A stretch of DNA of 64,000 bases, from positions 4,463-68,462 of the forward strand of contig CAZUMW010000022.1 of NCBI GenBank assembly GCA_964621615.1, read 5' to 3'. Source of the DNA: CAZUMW01 sp964621615. GTDB taxonomy: Bacteria > Desulfobacterota > WTBG01 > CAIYCZ01 > CAIRTM01. Within the stretch, counting starts at the first letter, position 1; each line of letters starts with the position of its first letter. The notes beneath the pieces are model-generated. The model was not told the origin of the DNA. It saw only the letters and a list, made by a program, of their open reading frames with translations, and made no database searches. The translations under genes and the position numbers were made by a program. Below, in pieces: positions 35,470 to 44,274 of the stretch.

Positions 35470-36777
35470 TTAATGAACATCCCTCAGTGCCTCAAGCACG
35501 TTTTTGTAATGGCGTGCCTGCGTGAAGTCCCCTGTTTCCTCACAGATACGCATCATATTGTAAACCGCTGACGGGTTTGTCGCATCGATAGCCAGCGCCC
35601 GGGACAGATAGCGCTGCGCTTCGTCGTAATTTTTCTGTGCGCCGTAGACGATTCCCGTATTGACGAGCGCCGGCAGGTAATCCTTTTTCAGGGAAAGGGC
35701 TTTTGTCAGCGGGGCGAGGGCTTCCGCGTACAGCTCCAGGCGAATGAGCACATATCCTATTCTGTTATACAGCCGGTAGTTGTCGGGTGCAAGCGCAGCA
35801 GCTTTGCGGTAGTGCTTGAGGGCTGTACCGTAGCGGCCCTGCTTTTCATGTGTGTGTCCGCGATAAAGCTCATAATCAAGCGCGGAGCCGCGCGTGTCAC
35901 GAGCATTGCTTTCAGGGCGGCCCGCCGGCGCATCTCCGGCGGGTTCGCTTTTTTTGTCTGCAGGCGGCCCTGGCGACGTTTTCTGTTCGGCAGACTGCCC
36001 GCCTGGAGCAGGGGCAGATGCGGTCACGGCGGTATTTTGATTGACCGGCCCTTCTGCTTTCTGATCGTCCGCTGCAGAAGGCCCTTTTGGGGCCGGCGAG
36101 CCCTGCATATCAATTGTGGCGGCAGCGTCTTCGGCCGGTGTGCGTTCAGCTTGTTCTATGGGTGCAGCCGGCGGGACCCGTTCGCTTGGGAGGGGCAATT
36201 CCGGCGGGGCGCTTGCGGGTGCATCAGCTCCGGGCGGCAGAGGCGATACCCAGACATAATATCCGACTGCGGCTCCCGCCCCTAGGAAGCTTATGAGCAC
36301 GATAAGTGCCAGCCGGGCTGTTTTCCATGAGCGGGTTTTTTTTGTGTGCGTAAAAGAGGAGGCAAGCCCGGGAGGGACATGCTCTTTATGACCTGCCGTT
36401 CCGGAAAGAGGCGCTGCCGCACCGGAGGGGTCGGCTGCCGGCTTAGTATGCTCTGAGCGCGGCGGGGGAGCCGGCTCATCGAGCTGGAATTCTTTGTCGT
36501 CAAGCGCTGATGCTGCCTTAAGCAGGTCATCAGGAGGCGGAGCTTCGTCATCGGCATCTGTAACCGTATCCCCGGAGGGAGACGGCAGGCTGTCTGATGA
36601 AGGCGGCTTTTCCCGATCAGCGGACTCAGGAGTGGATTCCGGCTCAAGGTCAGGGCCGAAATCGAAATCATCGTCACTGAGCTCGGCGGTTGCTTCAAGA
36701 AGGTCTTTGGGAATATGTTCCGGCCCATTGTCTTTCTGGTCACCTGAGCCGGGTTCTTTTTTTTTGAACGGGGACAT
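35470..36777 (-). CDS. Membrane-anchored TPR protein with a Pro/Ala-rich linker
   Basis: 435 residues from the ATG at 36777, chosen because the upstream extension adds a hydrophobic stretch without a ribosome site. The first 150 residues are acidic and low complexity. One membrane helix (LIVLISFLGAGAAVGYY) lies near 160, then a proline/alanine-rich region, and a C-terminal TPR array (about 320-430; YRGHTHEKQGRYGTALKHY, LIRLELYAEALAPL, YGAQKNYDEAQRYL). Inside-negative acidic N-terminus and periplasmic TPRs would fit a scaffold in envelope assembly or protein export. The partner is unknown. It is convergent with the hydrolase. Confidence 0.75.
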   Translation of the reverse strand: MSPFKKKEPGSGDQKDNGPEHIPKDLLEATAELSDDDFDFGPDLEPESTPESADREKPPSSDSLPSPSGDTVTDADDEAPPPDDLLKAASALDDKEFQLDEPAPPPRSEHTKPAADPSGAAAPLSGTAGHKEHVPPGLASSFTHTKKTRSWKTARLALIVLISFLGAGAAVGYYVWVSPLPPGADAPASAPPELPLPSERVPPAAPIEQAERTPAEDAAATIDMQGSPAPKGPSAADDQKAEGPVNQNTAVTASAPAPGGQSAEQKTSPGPPADKKSEPAGDAPAGRPESNARDTRGSALDYELYRGHTHEKQGRYGTALKHYRKAAALAPDNYRLYNRIGYVLIRLELYAEALAPLTKALSLKKDYLPALVNTGIVYGAQKNYDEAQRYLSRALAIDATNPSAVYNMMRICEETGDFTQARHYKNVLEALRDVH

Positions 36778-36901
36778 CCGTGTTTTTTCAGTCTGCGATA
36801 GCGTTAGACATACATCAGTGATTGGTGCCGTTATACTATACAAAAATATAGCGGAAAAAAATGATAGAGTCAAACAGCCACAGCATGATATGTCGCATCA
36901 G

Positions 36902-37642
36902 CTACTGCCTGCTGCGCAGCTTTGCCAGGAGCCTGAGAATTTCTATATACAGCCACACCAGTGTTACGATCAGCCCGAATGCAGCGTACCACTCCATGTA
37001 TTTGGGCGCCCCGTGAGCAGCGCCGCTTTCAATGAAATCAAAATCGAGCACCAGGTTAAGCGATGCAATGACAACCACAAACAGGCTGAACCCGATGCCG
37101 ATTATGCCGCTGCCGTGAATAAAGGGTATACTGATGCCGAAAAAACCCAGAATGAAGGTAACGACATAAACCAGTGCGATGCCCCCGGTCGCTGCGACCA
37201 CCCCCAGCTTAAAATTTTCGGTTACTTTTATCATTCCCGACTTGTAAGCCGCCAGGAGGCAGAAAAGAGTACCGAATGTCAGGCCGACCGCCTGCAGGAC
37301 GATGCCGGGATACTGCGCCTCGAACACGGCTGAAATGCCGCCCAGAAACAGCCCCTCGAGAAGGGCGTATGCCGGGGAGGTCACGGGTGCAATTTCTTTT
37401 TTAAATACCGTAATAAGCGCAACGACGAATCCGCCGATTGCGCCGCCGAGCATCCACGGCATAACCGCTCCCGCCGATCCTGCGGCGAAAAAGCGGTTCC
37501 ATATCCACCATGCGGATGCGGTTACCAGCACAAGGAGCACCCCTGTCTTGTTTACGGTTCCCTGGATAGTCATGGGGGTTGCCGAAGCGGACAGCCCGCG
37601 AAACGCGGCATCGTTTAAAGCAGGATTTGCAGTTCTCATCAT
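36902..37642 (-). CDS. Bax inhibitor-1/YccA-like membrane protein
   Basis: 246 residues. The N-terminus (MMRTANPALNDAAF) and the following seven or so membrane helices match the BaxI_1/YccA-like family (COG4760). The conserved loop motif with ALLEGLFLGGISAVFE and the aspartate-containing VLDFDFIE are present. Members are integral membrane proteins linked to calcium leak or membrane protease regulation in some bacteria; the role here is unknown. The GAGG ribosome site before the ATG is modest. It lies upstream of the TPR gene and 239 bases downstream of the aldolase. Confidence 0.88.
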   Translation of the reverse strand: MMRTANPALNDAAFRGLSASATPMTIQGTVNKTGVLLVLVTASAWWIWNRFFAAGSAGAVMPWMLGGAIGGFVVALITVFKKEIAPVTSPAYALLEGLFLGGISAVFEAQYPGIVLQAVGLTFGTLFCLLAAYKSGMIKVTENFKLGVVAATGGIALVYVVTFILGFFGISIPFIHGSGIIGIGFSLFVVVIASLNLVLDFDFIESGAAHGAPKYMEWYAAFGLIVTLVWLYIEILRLLAKLRSRQ

Positions 37643-37880
37643 GGCGGGGGCACCTCACTGTTTGCGGTTAATGTAACATGCGTATAAGGATGTTTGAACG
37701 GTTAGATTGCTCAGTGTCGCTGTCGACCCGCTTTGTCTTGCATTGCGGTTCGGCGCTGAGTATAAAAACGGTGGAGGTAGAGTACAGACTTCTGCCGGGA
37801 CAAACGCTCGCCGGCATTTCACCGTCTGTATATTCGCAGCTGAAGCTGCACCTGCCTCACCGCACATTTCTTCCGATGCC

Positions 37881-39164
37881 TCAGTCCTCAAAGTTGCCGG
37901 CGGGACCTTTGTCGCTGCCGATGCGTTTCGCTTTTTCGATAATTTGTTCCCTGGCCCATTCTGCCGGGTCTTCAATGCGGCCGGCTTTCGGGCCAAGATC
38001 AAATGATCCTGCTTTCAGAATCGCATCTATTCCCAGCGGAGCGGTGTCTGCGGCGTTGAAGACATCGGTCAGTATGTGATAGACGAAATCCTCAACCCGC
38101 TTTATCATCCGCTCGCGAACCGGAGCCGGCTGAGACAGCAGGAGGTTTTCAAACGGCAGATTGAGCTTTTTGAAATTGCCGCCGGAAAGGCCCTTGTCCT
38201 GCGCATATGAAAGCATCTGCTGCCACACGTCTTCCGTGGCCCCCTCGTCTTTTACTTTGATGAAATTTTTATTTTCATCCAGCTGGGCATTGCCGTAATC
38301 GTTTACCTCGAGCCCCCATGACAGCATTTGAAGCGCGGTTGCGACGTTTGCTTTTGTGGTCTTTGTCTGCTGAGCGATAGCTCTAAGTCGCTCGGAGCTG
38401 TTGCCCGAGGTGCCGTGCTGTGCCCCTGACACCCCGTATTTTTCAATTCCTTTGTGAATTTGTGCCGTCAGCTCAACCTGGATGCCTGCGTCGCTTGCTT
38501 CGATGCCGTGAGTTGTTCCGTTGTTCAGGGCGATCCAGTCGGGGAAAATATCGTGTGCGTTCAGCCCCTGAATGAGAAACAGCGCTTCGGGGAGCGTTGA
38601 GAGCCCCTCTTTTCCTTTGATTTCGCCGACCTCTGTTTCAAGGCCCGCCCAGTCGGGAACGTACTGATTGAGCTCGATGCTGGTCAGCAGGTTCTGATCA
38701 TCGGGCAGGTGAGAGGCATCGATGGCAATAGAGGTGATGCCGGCATCAAACATTGTCGGTATTTCAGTTTTTGCCGTGACCGCGTCCTTTTCACCTTTAA
38801 TGCCGTAGTGGTCGGCGTGAATCGCAACGGGTACGGTGATGCCAATCTCGTTGCATAGTGCATCCACATAGGTGGCAAGGTTCCAGTAATTGACGGCACA
38901 GTAGCCGCTGGCGCCGCCTTCTGATTTTGCGATTTCTATTATGAGTGCGGCGTTAGCGCGCTGTGCAGCTCTGAGGGCGCCGCGTATAACGAAACTGTTC
39001 CTGGCGTTTGCGGCAATTGTCATCGCTTTTCCTTTTGCCAGCAGCGCCCGGTCGATAACTTTGCCGCTGACAATCAGGGCCCTGGAATTCGGAAACAGTC
39101 GTGCAATATTCGGCGGACGGCCAATGTCGAGCGCTTTTTCAAATTCCTGCGTATACTGTGCCAT
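37881..39164 (-). CDS. fba: Class II fructose-bisphosphate aldolase, long form
   Basis: 427 residues, longer than the usual 350 of class IIA. The TIM barrel carries metal-ligand motif AIHADHYG near residue 121 and a second His motif, NNGTTHG, with GAQHGTSGN. It cleaves fructose 1,6-bisphosphate to glyceraldehyde 3-phosphate and dihydroxyacetone phosphate, a zinc-dependent reaction; the C-terminal extension may relate to oligomerisation. AGGAGGATGC is a strong ribosome site. It is in no clear operon; the BaxI-like gene lies 238 bases downstream. Confidence 0.93.
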   Translation of the reverse strand: MAQYTQEFEKALDIGRPPNIARLFPNSRALIVSGKVIDRALLAKGKAMTIAANARNSFVIRGALRAAQRANAALIIEIAKSEGGASGYCAVNYWNLATYVDALCNEIGITVPVAIHADHYGIKGEKDAVTAKTEIPTMFDAGITSIAIDASHLPDDQNLLTSIELNQYVPDWAGLETEVGEIKGKEGLSTLPEALFLIQGLNAHDIFPDWIALNNGTTHGIEASDAGIQVELTAQIHKGIEKYGVSGAQHGTSGNSSERLRAIAQQTKTTKANVATALQMLSWGLEVNDYGNAQLDENKNFIKVKDEGATEDVWQQMLSYAQDKGLSGGNFKKLNLPFENLLLSQPAPVRERMIKRVEDFVYHILTDVFNAADTAPLGIDAILKAGSFDLGPKAGRIEDPAEWAREQIIEKAKRIGSDKGPAGNFED

Positions 39165-39316
39165 AATGCATCCTCCTGCTCTAAATGGTTGTTACTGTTG
39201 AGTAGCCCGGATAAACCGTTAGCACAAAGTATGAAACGTGCACATATGTCATTGCTTATTCAATGCCCGCAATGACGGCAGAAATCACAAGAGCGGGGCA
39301 TTGCTTTATGCCGGCC

Positions 39317-40339
39317 CTACAGTGCCTTGAAGTGCGCGGTATCGTCCGCAATGCATCGGTCCAGGGCGGAAACAAGGCTGTCTATACCCTCACGGGTAAC
39401 CGCGGAAACAGGGAAGACCCTGTCGGCATATGCGGCATCAAGCTGCTGTATGAATGCGCGGGTATGCTTTTCCTCAGGATCGATATCGATTTTGTTGGCC
39501 GCAATAAGATACTTTTTTGTTTCCAGGTTATGACCGAAGCGGCGTATTTCATCCTGAAGCACCTGAAACGCCCGCACCGGTTCGACATCTGCATATTCTG
39601 AAATATCCAGCACAAAAAGCAGAATTTTAGTTCGCTCGACGTGCTTTAAAAACTGTATTCCGAGCCCCCGGCCGTGTGAGGCCCCTTCGATTATGCCGGG
39701 GATGTCCGCCATAACCATGGAGCGGTATCCGGGAAGCTCAACGACGCCCACAACAGGATTGAGCGTCGTAAACGGGTAGCCGGCAACTTTCGGTGCCGCT
39801 CCTGACACAGCGGTAATAAGTGAAGATTTGCCTGCATTCGGCAGGCCGACAAGCCCTATATCGGCAATAATTTTAAGCTCAAGCACTGCATGGAATTCGG
39901 TGCCCGGCAGCCCGCTCTGGGCATATCTGGGCGCGCGGTGTGTGGGGGTGGCAAAGTGCTGATTGCCTTTGCCGCCACGGCCTCCGCGCGCGATCAGCGC
40001 CTGCTGGCCAGCCTGTTCGATTTCAGCTATTGCCTGTCCTGTTTCTTCGCGGCGAAGCACCGTGCCGCAGGGTACCGGAACAAACAGGTCGTCACCCTTC
40101 CTGCCGGAGCGGTTGCTGCCCATGCCGGCCTCTCCGTTCCCGGCGATTAGGCGTGGGGTATACCTGAACCTGGCAAGGCTGTTCATTCCGGCATCCCCCA
40201 CCAGAAAAACGCTGCCGCCGTCACCGCCGTCGCCTCCGTCAGGGCCGCCGCGTGGCTTGTATTTTTCCCGGTGAAAGGAAACGCATCCCTTACCCCCGTC
40301 ACCTGATTTTATAAACACCTTTGCAAAGTCAACAAACAT
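39317..40339 (-). CDS. obg: Obg family GTPase
   Basis: 340 residues from the ATG at 40339 (MFVDFAKVFIKSG). The N-terminal glycine-rich Obg fold (GGDGGDGGS) spans 1-158; the G domain has G1 GLPNAGKSS, G3 DIPGIIEG, G4 NKID and G5 SAVTREG. The protein binds GTP and the large ribosomal subunit and helps ribosome assembly and stress response. It lacks the extra C-terminal OCT domain of some members. The gene is divergent from the kinase/CoA-disulfide-reductase fusion across a 315-base spacer. Confidence 0.96.
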   Translation of the reverse strand: MFVDFAKVFIKSGDGGKGCVSFHREKYKPRGGPDGGDGGDGGSVFLVGDAGMNSLARFRYTPRLIAGNGEAGMGSNRSGRKGDDLFVPVPCGTVLRREETGQAIAEIEQAGQQALIARGGRGGKGNQHFATPTHRAPRYAQSGLPGTEFHAVLELKIIADIGLVGLPNAGKSSLITAVSGAAPKVAGYPFTTLNPVVGVVELPGYRSMVMADIPGIIEGASHGRGLGIQFLKHVERTKILLFVLDISEYADVEPVRAFQVLQDEIRRFGHNLETKKYLIAANKIDIDPEEKHTRAFIQQLDAAYADRVFPVSAVTREGIDSLVSALDRCIADDTAHFKAL

Positions 40340-40525
40340 GATACCGAAGCGATAATTAATTACAATAAGGCCCCGTACAGGTGCACGGCTCAAAAATATG
40401 CTAAATTTGTAAGCATGATATATGATTGTTTCTGATTAAAAATTATACGTTTACCGCGGTGTATATGTCAAATAAATGCTTTTGCCGGATGTGCCCGCAC
40501 CGGCTTCCGTTTTTGTTACTTTGCA

Positions 40526-40555
40526 TTGACACCGGGCGGCCCGTTGATTTATAGT
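40526..40555 (+). promoter_or_regulatory. Promoter of the kinase/oxidoreductase fusion gene
   Basis: TTGACA (40526-40531), 18 bases, TATAGT (40550-40555), predicting a start near 40562 and a leader of about 90 bases. The rest of the 315-base divergent spacer (40340-40654) is AT-rich, with an imperfect repeat ATGCT/AGCAT at about 40399-40417 and no gene. Confidence 0.6.
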
Positions 40556-40654
40556 GCGGAATACTTTATTTTTTAATCATAAACACCGGCGCAGGTATTG
40601 CAACCCCGGCGCCTGCTTTTCACGTTTTCTTCCAATGGGGGTATGTGAGCTGCA

Positions 40655-43117
40655 ATGGAAGACGAAAAACATCATGACACGTCACCTGAAAACAAAGTCG
40701 GCCCCGAGGATCTGCTTCAGTTTGCGGCGCTTCTTGCCCATCAGCTGAAGTCCCCCGTGGGGGCGGCTGGATCGCTTCTGAAAACCATCATCGGGGAATA
40801 CGCCGGACACCTCAATGCCCGTCAAAAGGATCTTCTGTCGCGTGCTGACAGGCGCATTGAAGAGGCAATCGATGCCGCATCCCGAATGCTTACCATTGTG
40901 CGCCCCGAGCAGGATGACGACGAGGAGGAGCCTGTTGCTGAAGCAACGGGGCTGGTAAACAGGACCAGAACCCGCTTTGCCGAAGATGCCGCCCAGCGGG
41001 ATATCGACCTTACCGTTGACATAGAGCTCGAGCCCGCTCTGGTCCACATTCGCGAGGCTGCGCTGTTTGAGGCCCTGAATGCCCTGGTGAACAACGCTAT
41101 AAAATATACCCCCGACAACGGCAAAATCAGCATCACGGTCAGGAAGGCACCGGAGGAGGGACAGCTCCGGATAATTGTCGCCGATTCGGGTATCGGCATT
41201 CCGGAAGGTCAGCGGGAGAAAATCTTTGAGCCGTTTTACCGCTCTCCCAACGCACAGAACACGACGCTGCCGGGCGTGGGGCTCGGCCTCGCCTTTGTGA
41301 AGGCGCTGGTAAACCGCGCGGGCGGCGATATCTGGATAGAAACATCAATTTACGGCGGTGCGGCCTTTATAATGCAGCTTTTCTCTGCGGAGGAGCTGCC
41401 GCGACCGGAAACAGGCTTCGGCTCCGAGCCCGAGCGGCTGAAGGTCGTTATCGTCGGCGGTGTGGCCGCCGGCCCCAAAGTAGCCTCTAAAATTATCAGG
41501 ATGCATCCCGAAACGCAGGTCACCATTATTGAGCGGGAGGAATTTCTTTCTTATGCGGGCTGCGGGCTTCCTTATTATGTATCCGGTGTGGTCGATGAAC
41601 AAAAAGAGCTTATGTCGACGGCCCTGGGATGTGTGCGCGATTCGGTTTTTTTTCAGCACGTCAAGCATGTCAATGTGCTGAGCAGAACGGAGGCGACCGA
41701 GATAGATCGCGTTGAAAAGCGCGTGCGCATTAAGGATTTGCGCAGCGAAGAGGAGCGGTGGATAGCCTATGACAAGCTCGTTCTTGCAACGGGTGCCGTT
41801 CCCATTATGCCCAATCTGGGTGGGCGCGAGCTGAAAAATATTTTTACCCTTCACGGGATGCGCGATGCCGAAGGGGTCAGGCTCCACCTGCTTGAACAGA
41901 AGGCAAAAGATGTGGTTATTGTGGGCGGGGGCCTTATCGGCGTTGAAATGACCGAAGCGCTGGTTACCCGGGGATGCCGGGTTACCATTGTGGAGCGCGA
42001 CAGCCAGATTTTGGGCATGCTCGACTGGGAGATGGCGCATCACGTCGAGCGCCACATGGAATCAAGGGGCGTTCGCATCATGACAAACGCAAAGGCGCAT
42101 TCGTTTTCAGGTGAGGAGTTTGTCCGCGCTGTGGTGACCGACAAGGGAACCGTTCCCGCTGATATGGTGATTCTCGGTGTCGGCGTCCGGCCGCGCGTTG
42201 AGCTGGCACGAATCGCCGGGCTCGAGATAGGCTCAACCGGAGCGGTCAAGGTGGATGCGCGCATGCTTACCTCCGACTCTGATATCTATGCCGCCGGCGA
42301 CTGCGTTGAGTGCATTGACATGCTCACGGATAAGCCCTGCTATGTGCCGCTGGGATCAACTGCAAACAAGCAGGGCCGTATTGCCGCTGTCAATATCTGC
42401 GGAGGCAACGAGACATTTCCCGGCGTCCTCGGCACCACCGTGTGTAAGGTGTTTGATTTTTGCGTGGCCCGCACCGGCCTGACCGCCGGCCAGGCGGCTG
42501 CGGCCGGGTATGATCCGGTGATTGCCCTGTGCGGCGGTCCCGACCGCGAGCATTTTATGCCCGAGGCCCGCACGCTGCTGTTGAAGCTGATAGCGGATCC
42601 GGTTTCGCGCCGCCTTTTGGGCGTGCAGGCTGTGGGGCCGGGTGAGGGTGCCAAGCGCATCGACGTGGCCGCGACCGCTATAGCCGCAGGAATGACCGTG
42701 GATCAAATTGCAAATCTCGATCTCGGTTATGCGCCGCCCTATTCTCAGGCCATGGACAGCCTGATAACCGGAGCAAATGTCCTGCGCAACAAGATTGCCG
42801 GCCTGCTGACCGGGATTTGCCCTGTTGATGTGCACGCAAAGATGGAGCGCAATGAGGATTTTCTGCTTCTCGATGTAGGCACCCCCCAGGAGTATGAGGT
42901 GCAGCGCCTTCCCGGATCGAAGCTGATATCTCTAGGCATGCTTCGCAGCCGGCTGAGTGAGCTTCCGCGCGATAAAGACATTATTATCATCAGCAGGCTG
43001 TGTATTCGTGCATATGAAGCGGCGCTTATCCTGCAGTCTGCCGGCTTTAGCCGTGTGCAGGTTGTCGACGGCGGACTTGTTGCCTGGCCGTTTGAGAAAA
43101 TTTTCGGGATGAAGTGA
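40655..43117 (+). CDS. Histidine kinase fused to CoA-disulfide reductase-like flavoprotein and rhodanese
   Basis: 820 residues, one open frame. Residues 1-245 are a sensorless histidine kinase: HisKA with His29 in AHQLKSP, N box LVNNAIKYTP (near 144), G1 DSGIG, F box FEPFYRS and G2 GVGLGL. Residues 262-715 are a pyridine nucleotide-disulfide oxidoreductase: FAD motif VVIVGGVAAG, redox Cys303 in SYAGCGLPYY, NAD motif VVIVGGGLIG, FAD motif YAAGDC and YAPPYS as in CoA disulfide reductases/NADH oxidases. Residues 725-815 are a rhodanese domain in which the usual catalytic Cys is Ser780 (IISRLCIRAYEAA), with Cys783 three residues on. All kinase boxes look intact. The fusion suggests that NAD(P)H or thiol redox state gates phosphotransfer. 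I know no such named family. Confidence 0.9.
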   Translation: MEDEKHHDTSPENKVGPEDLLQFAALLAHQLKSPVGAAGSLLKTIIGEYAGHLNARQKDLLSRADRRIEEAIDAASRMLTIVRPEQDDDEEEPVAEATGLVNRTRTRFAEDAAQRDIDLTVDIELEPALVHIREAALFEALNALVNNAIKYTPDNGKISITVRKAPEEGQLRIIVADSGIGIPEGQREKIFEPFYRSPNAQNTTLPGVGLGLAFVKALVNRAGGDIWIETSIYGGAAFIMQLFSAEELPRPETGFGSEPERLKVVIVGGVAAGPKVASKIIRMHPETQVTIIEREEFLSYAGCGLPYYVSGVVDEQKELMSTALGCVRDSVFFQHVKHVNVLSRTEATEIDRVEKRVRIKDLRSEEERWIAYDKLVLATGAVPIMPNLGGRELKNIFTLHGMRDAEGVRLHLLEQKAKDVVIVGGGLIGVEMTEALVTRGCRVTIVERDSQILGMLDWEMAHHVERHMESRGVRIMTNAKAHSFSGEEFVRAVVTDKGTVPADMVILGVGVRPRVELARIAGLEIGSTGAVKVDARMLTSDSDIYAAGDCVECIDMLTDKPCYVPLGSTANKQGRIAAVNICGGNETFPGVLGTTVCKVFDFCVARTGLTAGQAAAAGYDPVIALCGGPDREHFMPEARTLLLKLIADPVSRRLLGVQAVGPGEGAKRIDVAATAIAAGMTVDQIANLDLGYAPPYSQAMDSLITGANVLRNKIAGLLTGICPVDVHAKMERNEDFLLLDVGTPQEYEVQRLPGSKLISLGMLRSRLSELPRDKDIIIISRLCIRAYEAALILQSAGFSRVQVVDGGLVAWPFEKIFGMK

Positions 43118-43179
43118 GGCCGCACAAAGCATTTATCCACCAGTGCTCCGCGCCGGAATCCGCCCGCAAAAGCGCGACG

Positions 43180-43902
43180 TCAGGGGGAGAGCATTTTCTG
43201 CAGCTCAGCTGCATTTTTGGCCGCATAGCCCCTGTTGTCGTTGTCAAAGTATACGTACGCTTCTTTTTCCCACCCCCGTATTTTATCAGCCCAGCCGCGC
43301 AGCTCTTTTTTTGTATAGTTTGAGGCATACAGCGTGCGCGAGCCGTGCAGCCGGACATAGACAAACTCCGCGGTGATTGCTTCGTGATAGGGGAATTTAC
43401 CCGCTGTGTCGGATATGCAGAATGCTATATTATGTTTGCGCAGTGCGGCAAAAAAGGTGTCATTAATCCACGAGGGATCCCGTACCTCGACTGTGTAGCG
43501 CATGCCCGGGTCAAGCGATGTGCAAAAATGAGCAAACCGCTCCTCATCGAATGAAAACCTCGGCGGCAGCTGAATGAGCACGGGCCCGAGCTTATCTCCA
43601 AGCGCGCGAGCGCCGCGGAAAAATTTTTCAAGCGATTGCTCGGGGTCGCGAAGGCGTTTGATATGAGTGATGTAGCGGCTTGCTTTGACCGCCCACTGAA
43701 AGTGACCGGGCGTGCGCTCATTCCAGTTGCTGAACGTTTTTTCTTTGGGAAGCCGGTAGAATGTGGCGTTCAGCTCTACGGTGTCGAAATGCTCGGCATA
43801 ATATTCAAGCCACCTTTTCTTCGGCCAGTCTTCAGGATAAAAGGGCCCTTTCCAGTGGTCGTAATTCCATCCTGACGTGCCGATGTGAATACGCGCTGCC
43901 AT
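43180..43902 (-). CDS. DUF72 (YecE-like) protein
   Basis: 240 residues from the ATG at 43902 (MAARIHIGTSGW), since the signature begins there. The TIM-barrel-like DUF72 pattern is present: IGTSGWNYDHWKG, VELNATFYRLP, GPVLIQLPPRF, VEVRDPSW and VYFDNDNRGYA. The family is widespread and its biochemical role unknown. The gene is convergent with the fusion gene and divergent from the CocE-like gene. Confidence 0.9.
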   Translation of the reverse strand: MAARIHIGTSGWNYDHWKGPFYPEDWPKKRWLEYYAEHFDTVELNATFYRLPKEKTFSNWNERTPGHFQWAVKASRYITHIKRLRDPEQSLEKFFRGARALGDKLGPVLIQLPPRFSFDEERFAHFCTSLDPGMRYTVEVRDPSWINDTFFAALRKHNIAFCISDTAGKFPYHEAITAEFVYVRLHGSRTLYASNYTKKELRGWADKIRGWEKEAYVYFDNDNRGYAAKNAAELQKMLSP

Positions 43903-44064
43903 GTTCTTACCATAATTACTCAGCGGGGCGAGGTCAATCGCAAAGCCGAAAAAGCTGCCTGGTGCAGCTGAAGGCTCAGGCTCCGGGTGCTTTGTGTGCA
44001 GGGGGGGCAAAAAACATACGCATATTCCACAGAAGTGAAGCAGTCAGTATCGAACGAGACCCTT

Positions 44065-44092
44065 TTGACATTTTAAGAGCGGTGCCTATTCT
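44065..44092 (+). promoter_or_regulatory. Candidate promoter of the CocE-like lipoprotein gene
   Basis: TTGACA (44065-44070), 16 bases, TATTCT (44087-44092) on the plus strand in the divergent spacer 43903-44274. The spacer holds no other gene I can support. Confidence 0.45.
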
Positions 44093-44274
44093 GATAAAGG
44101 GCGCAGTCCGTCCGGTGTGCCGATATGTCAATAATACGTGACTTTGAAACAGGGGTGATCCGCACGTTGTTGTTCGCTATTGATGCGGAGATGCTGAATC
44201 CCTTGGCAGGGGCAGATATACCCGTGTGTGTGACACAAAGAAATAACACAAAGAGACGGCTCTGCCGGCCGGGC

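Noticed and set aside
37655..38002. 115-codon minus-strand frame and overlapping plus frames after the aldolase
   Set aside because: Overlaps the aldolase 3' end; no ribosome site or recognisable domain.
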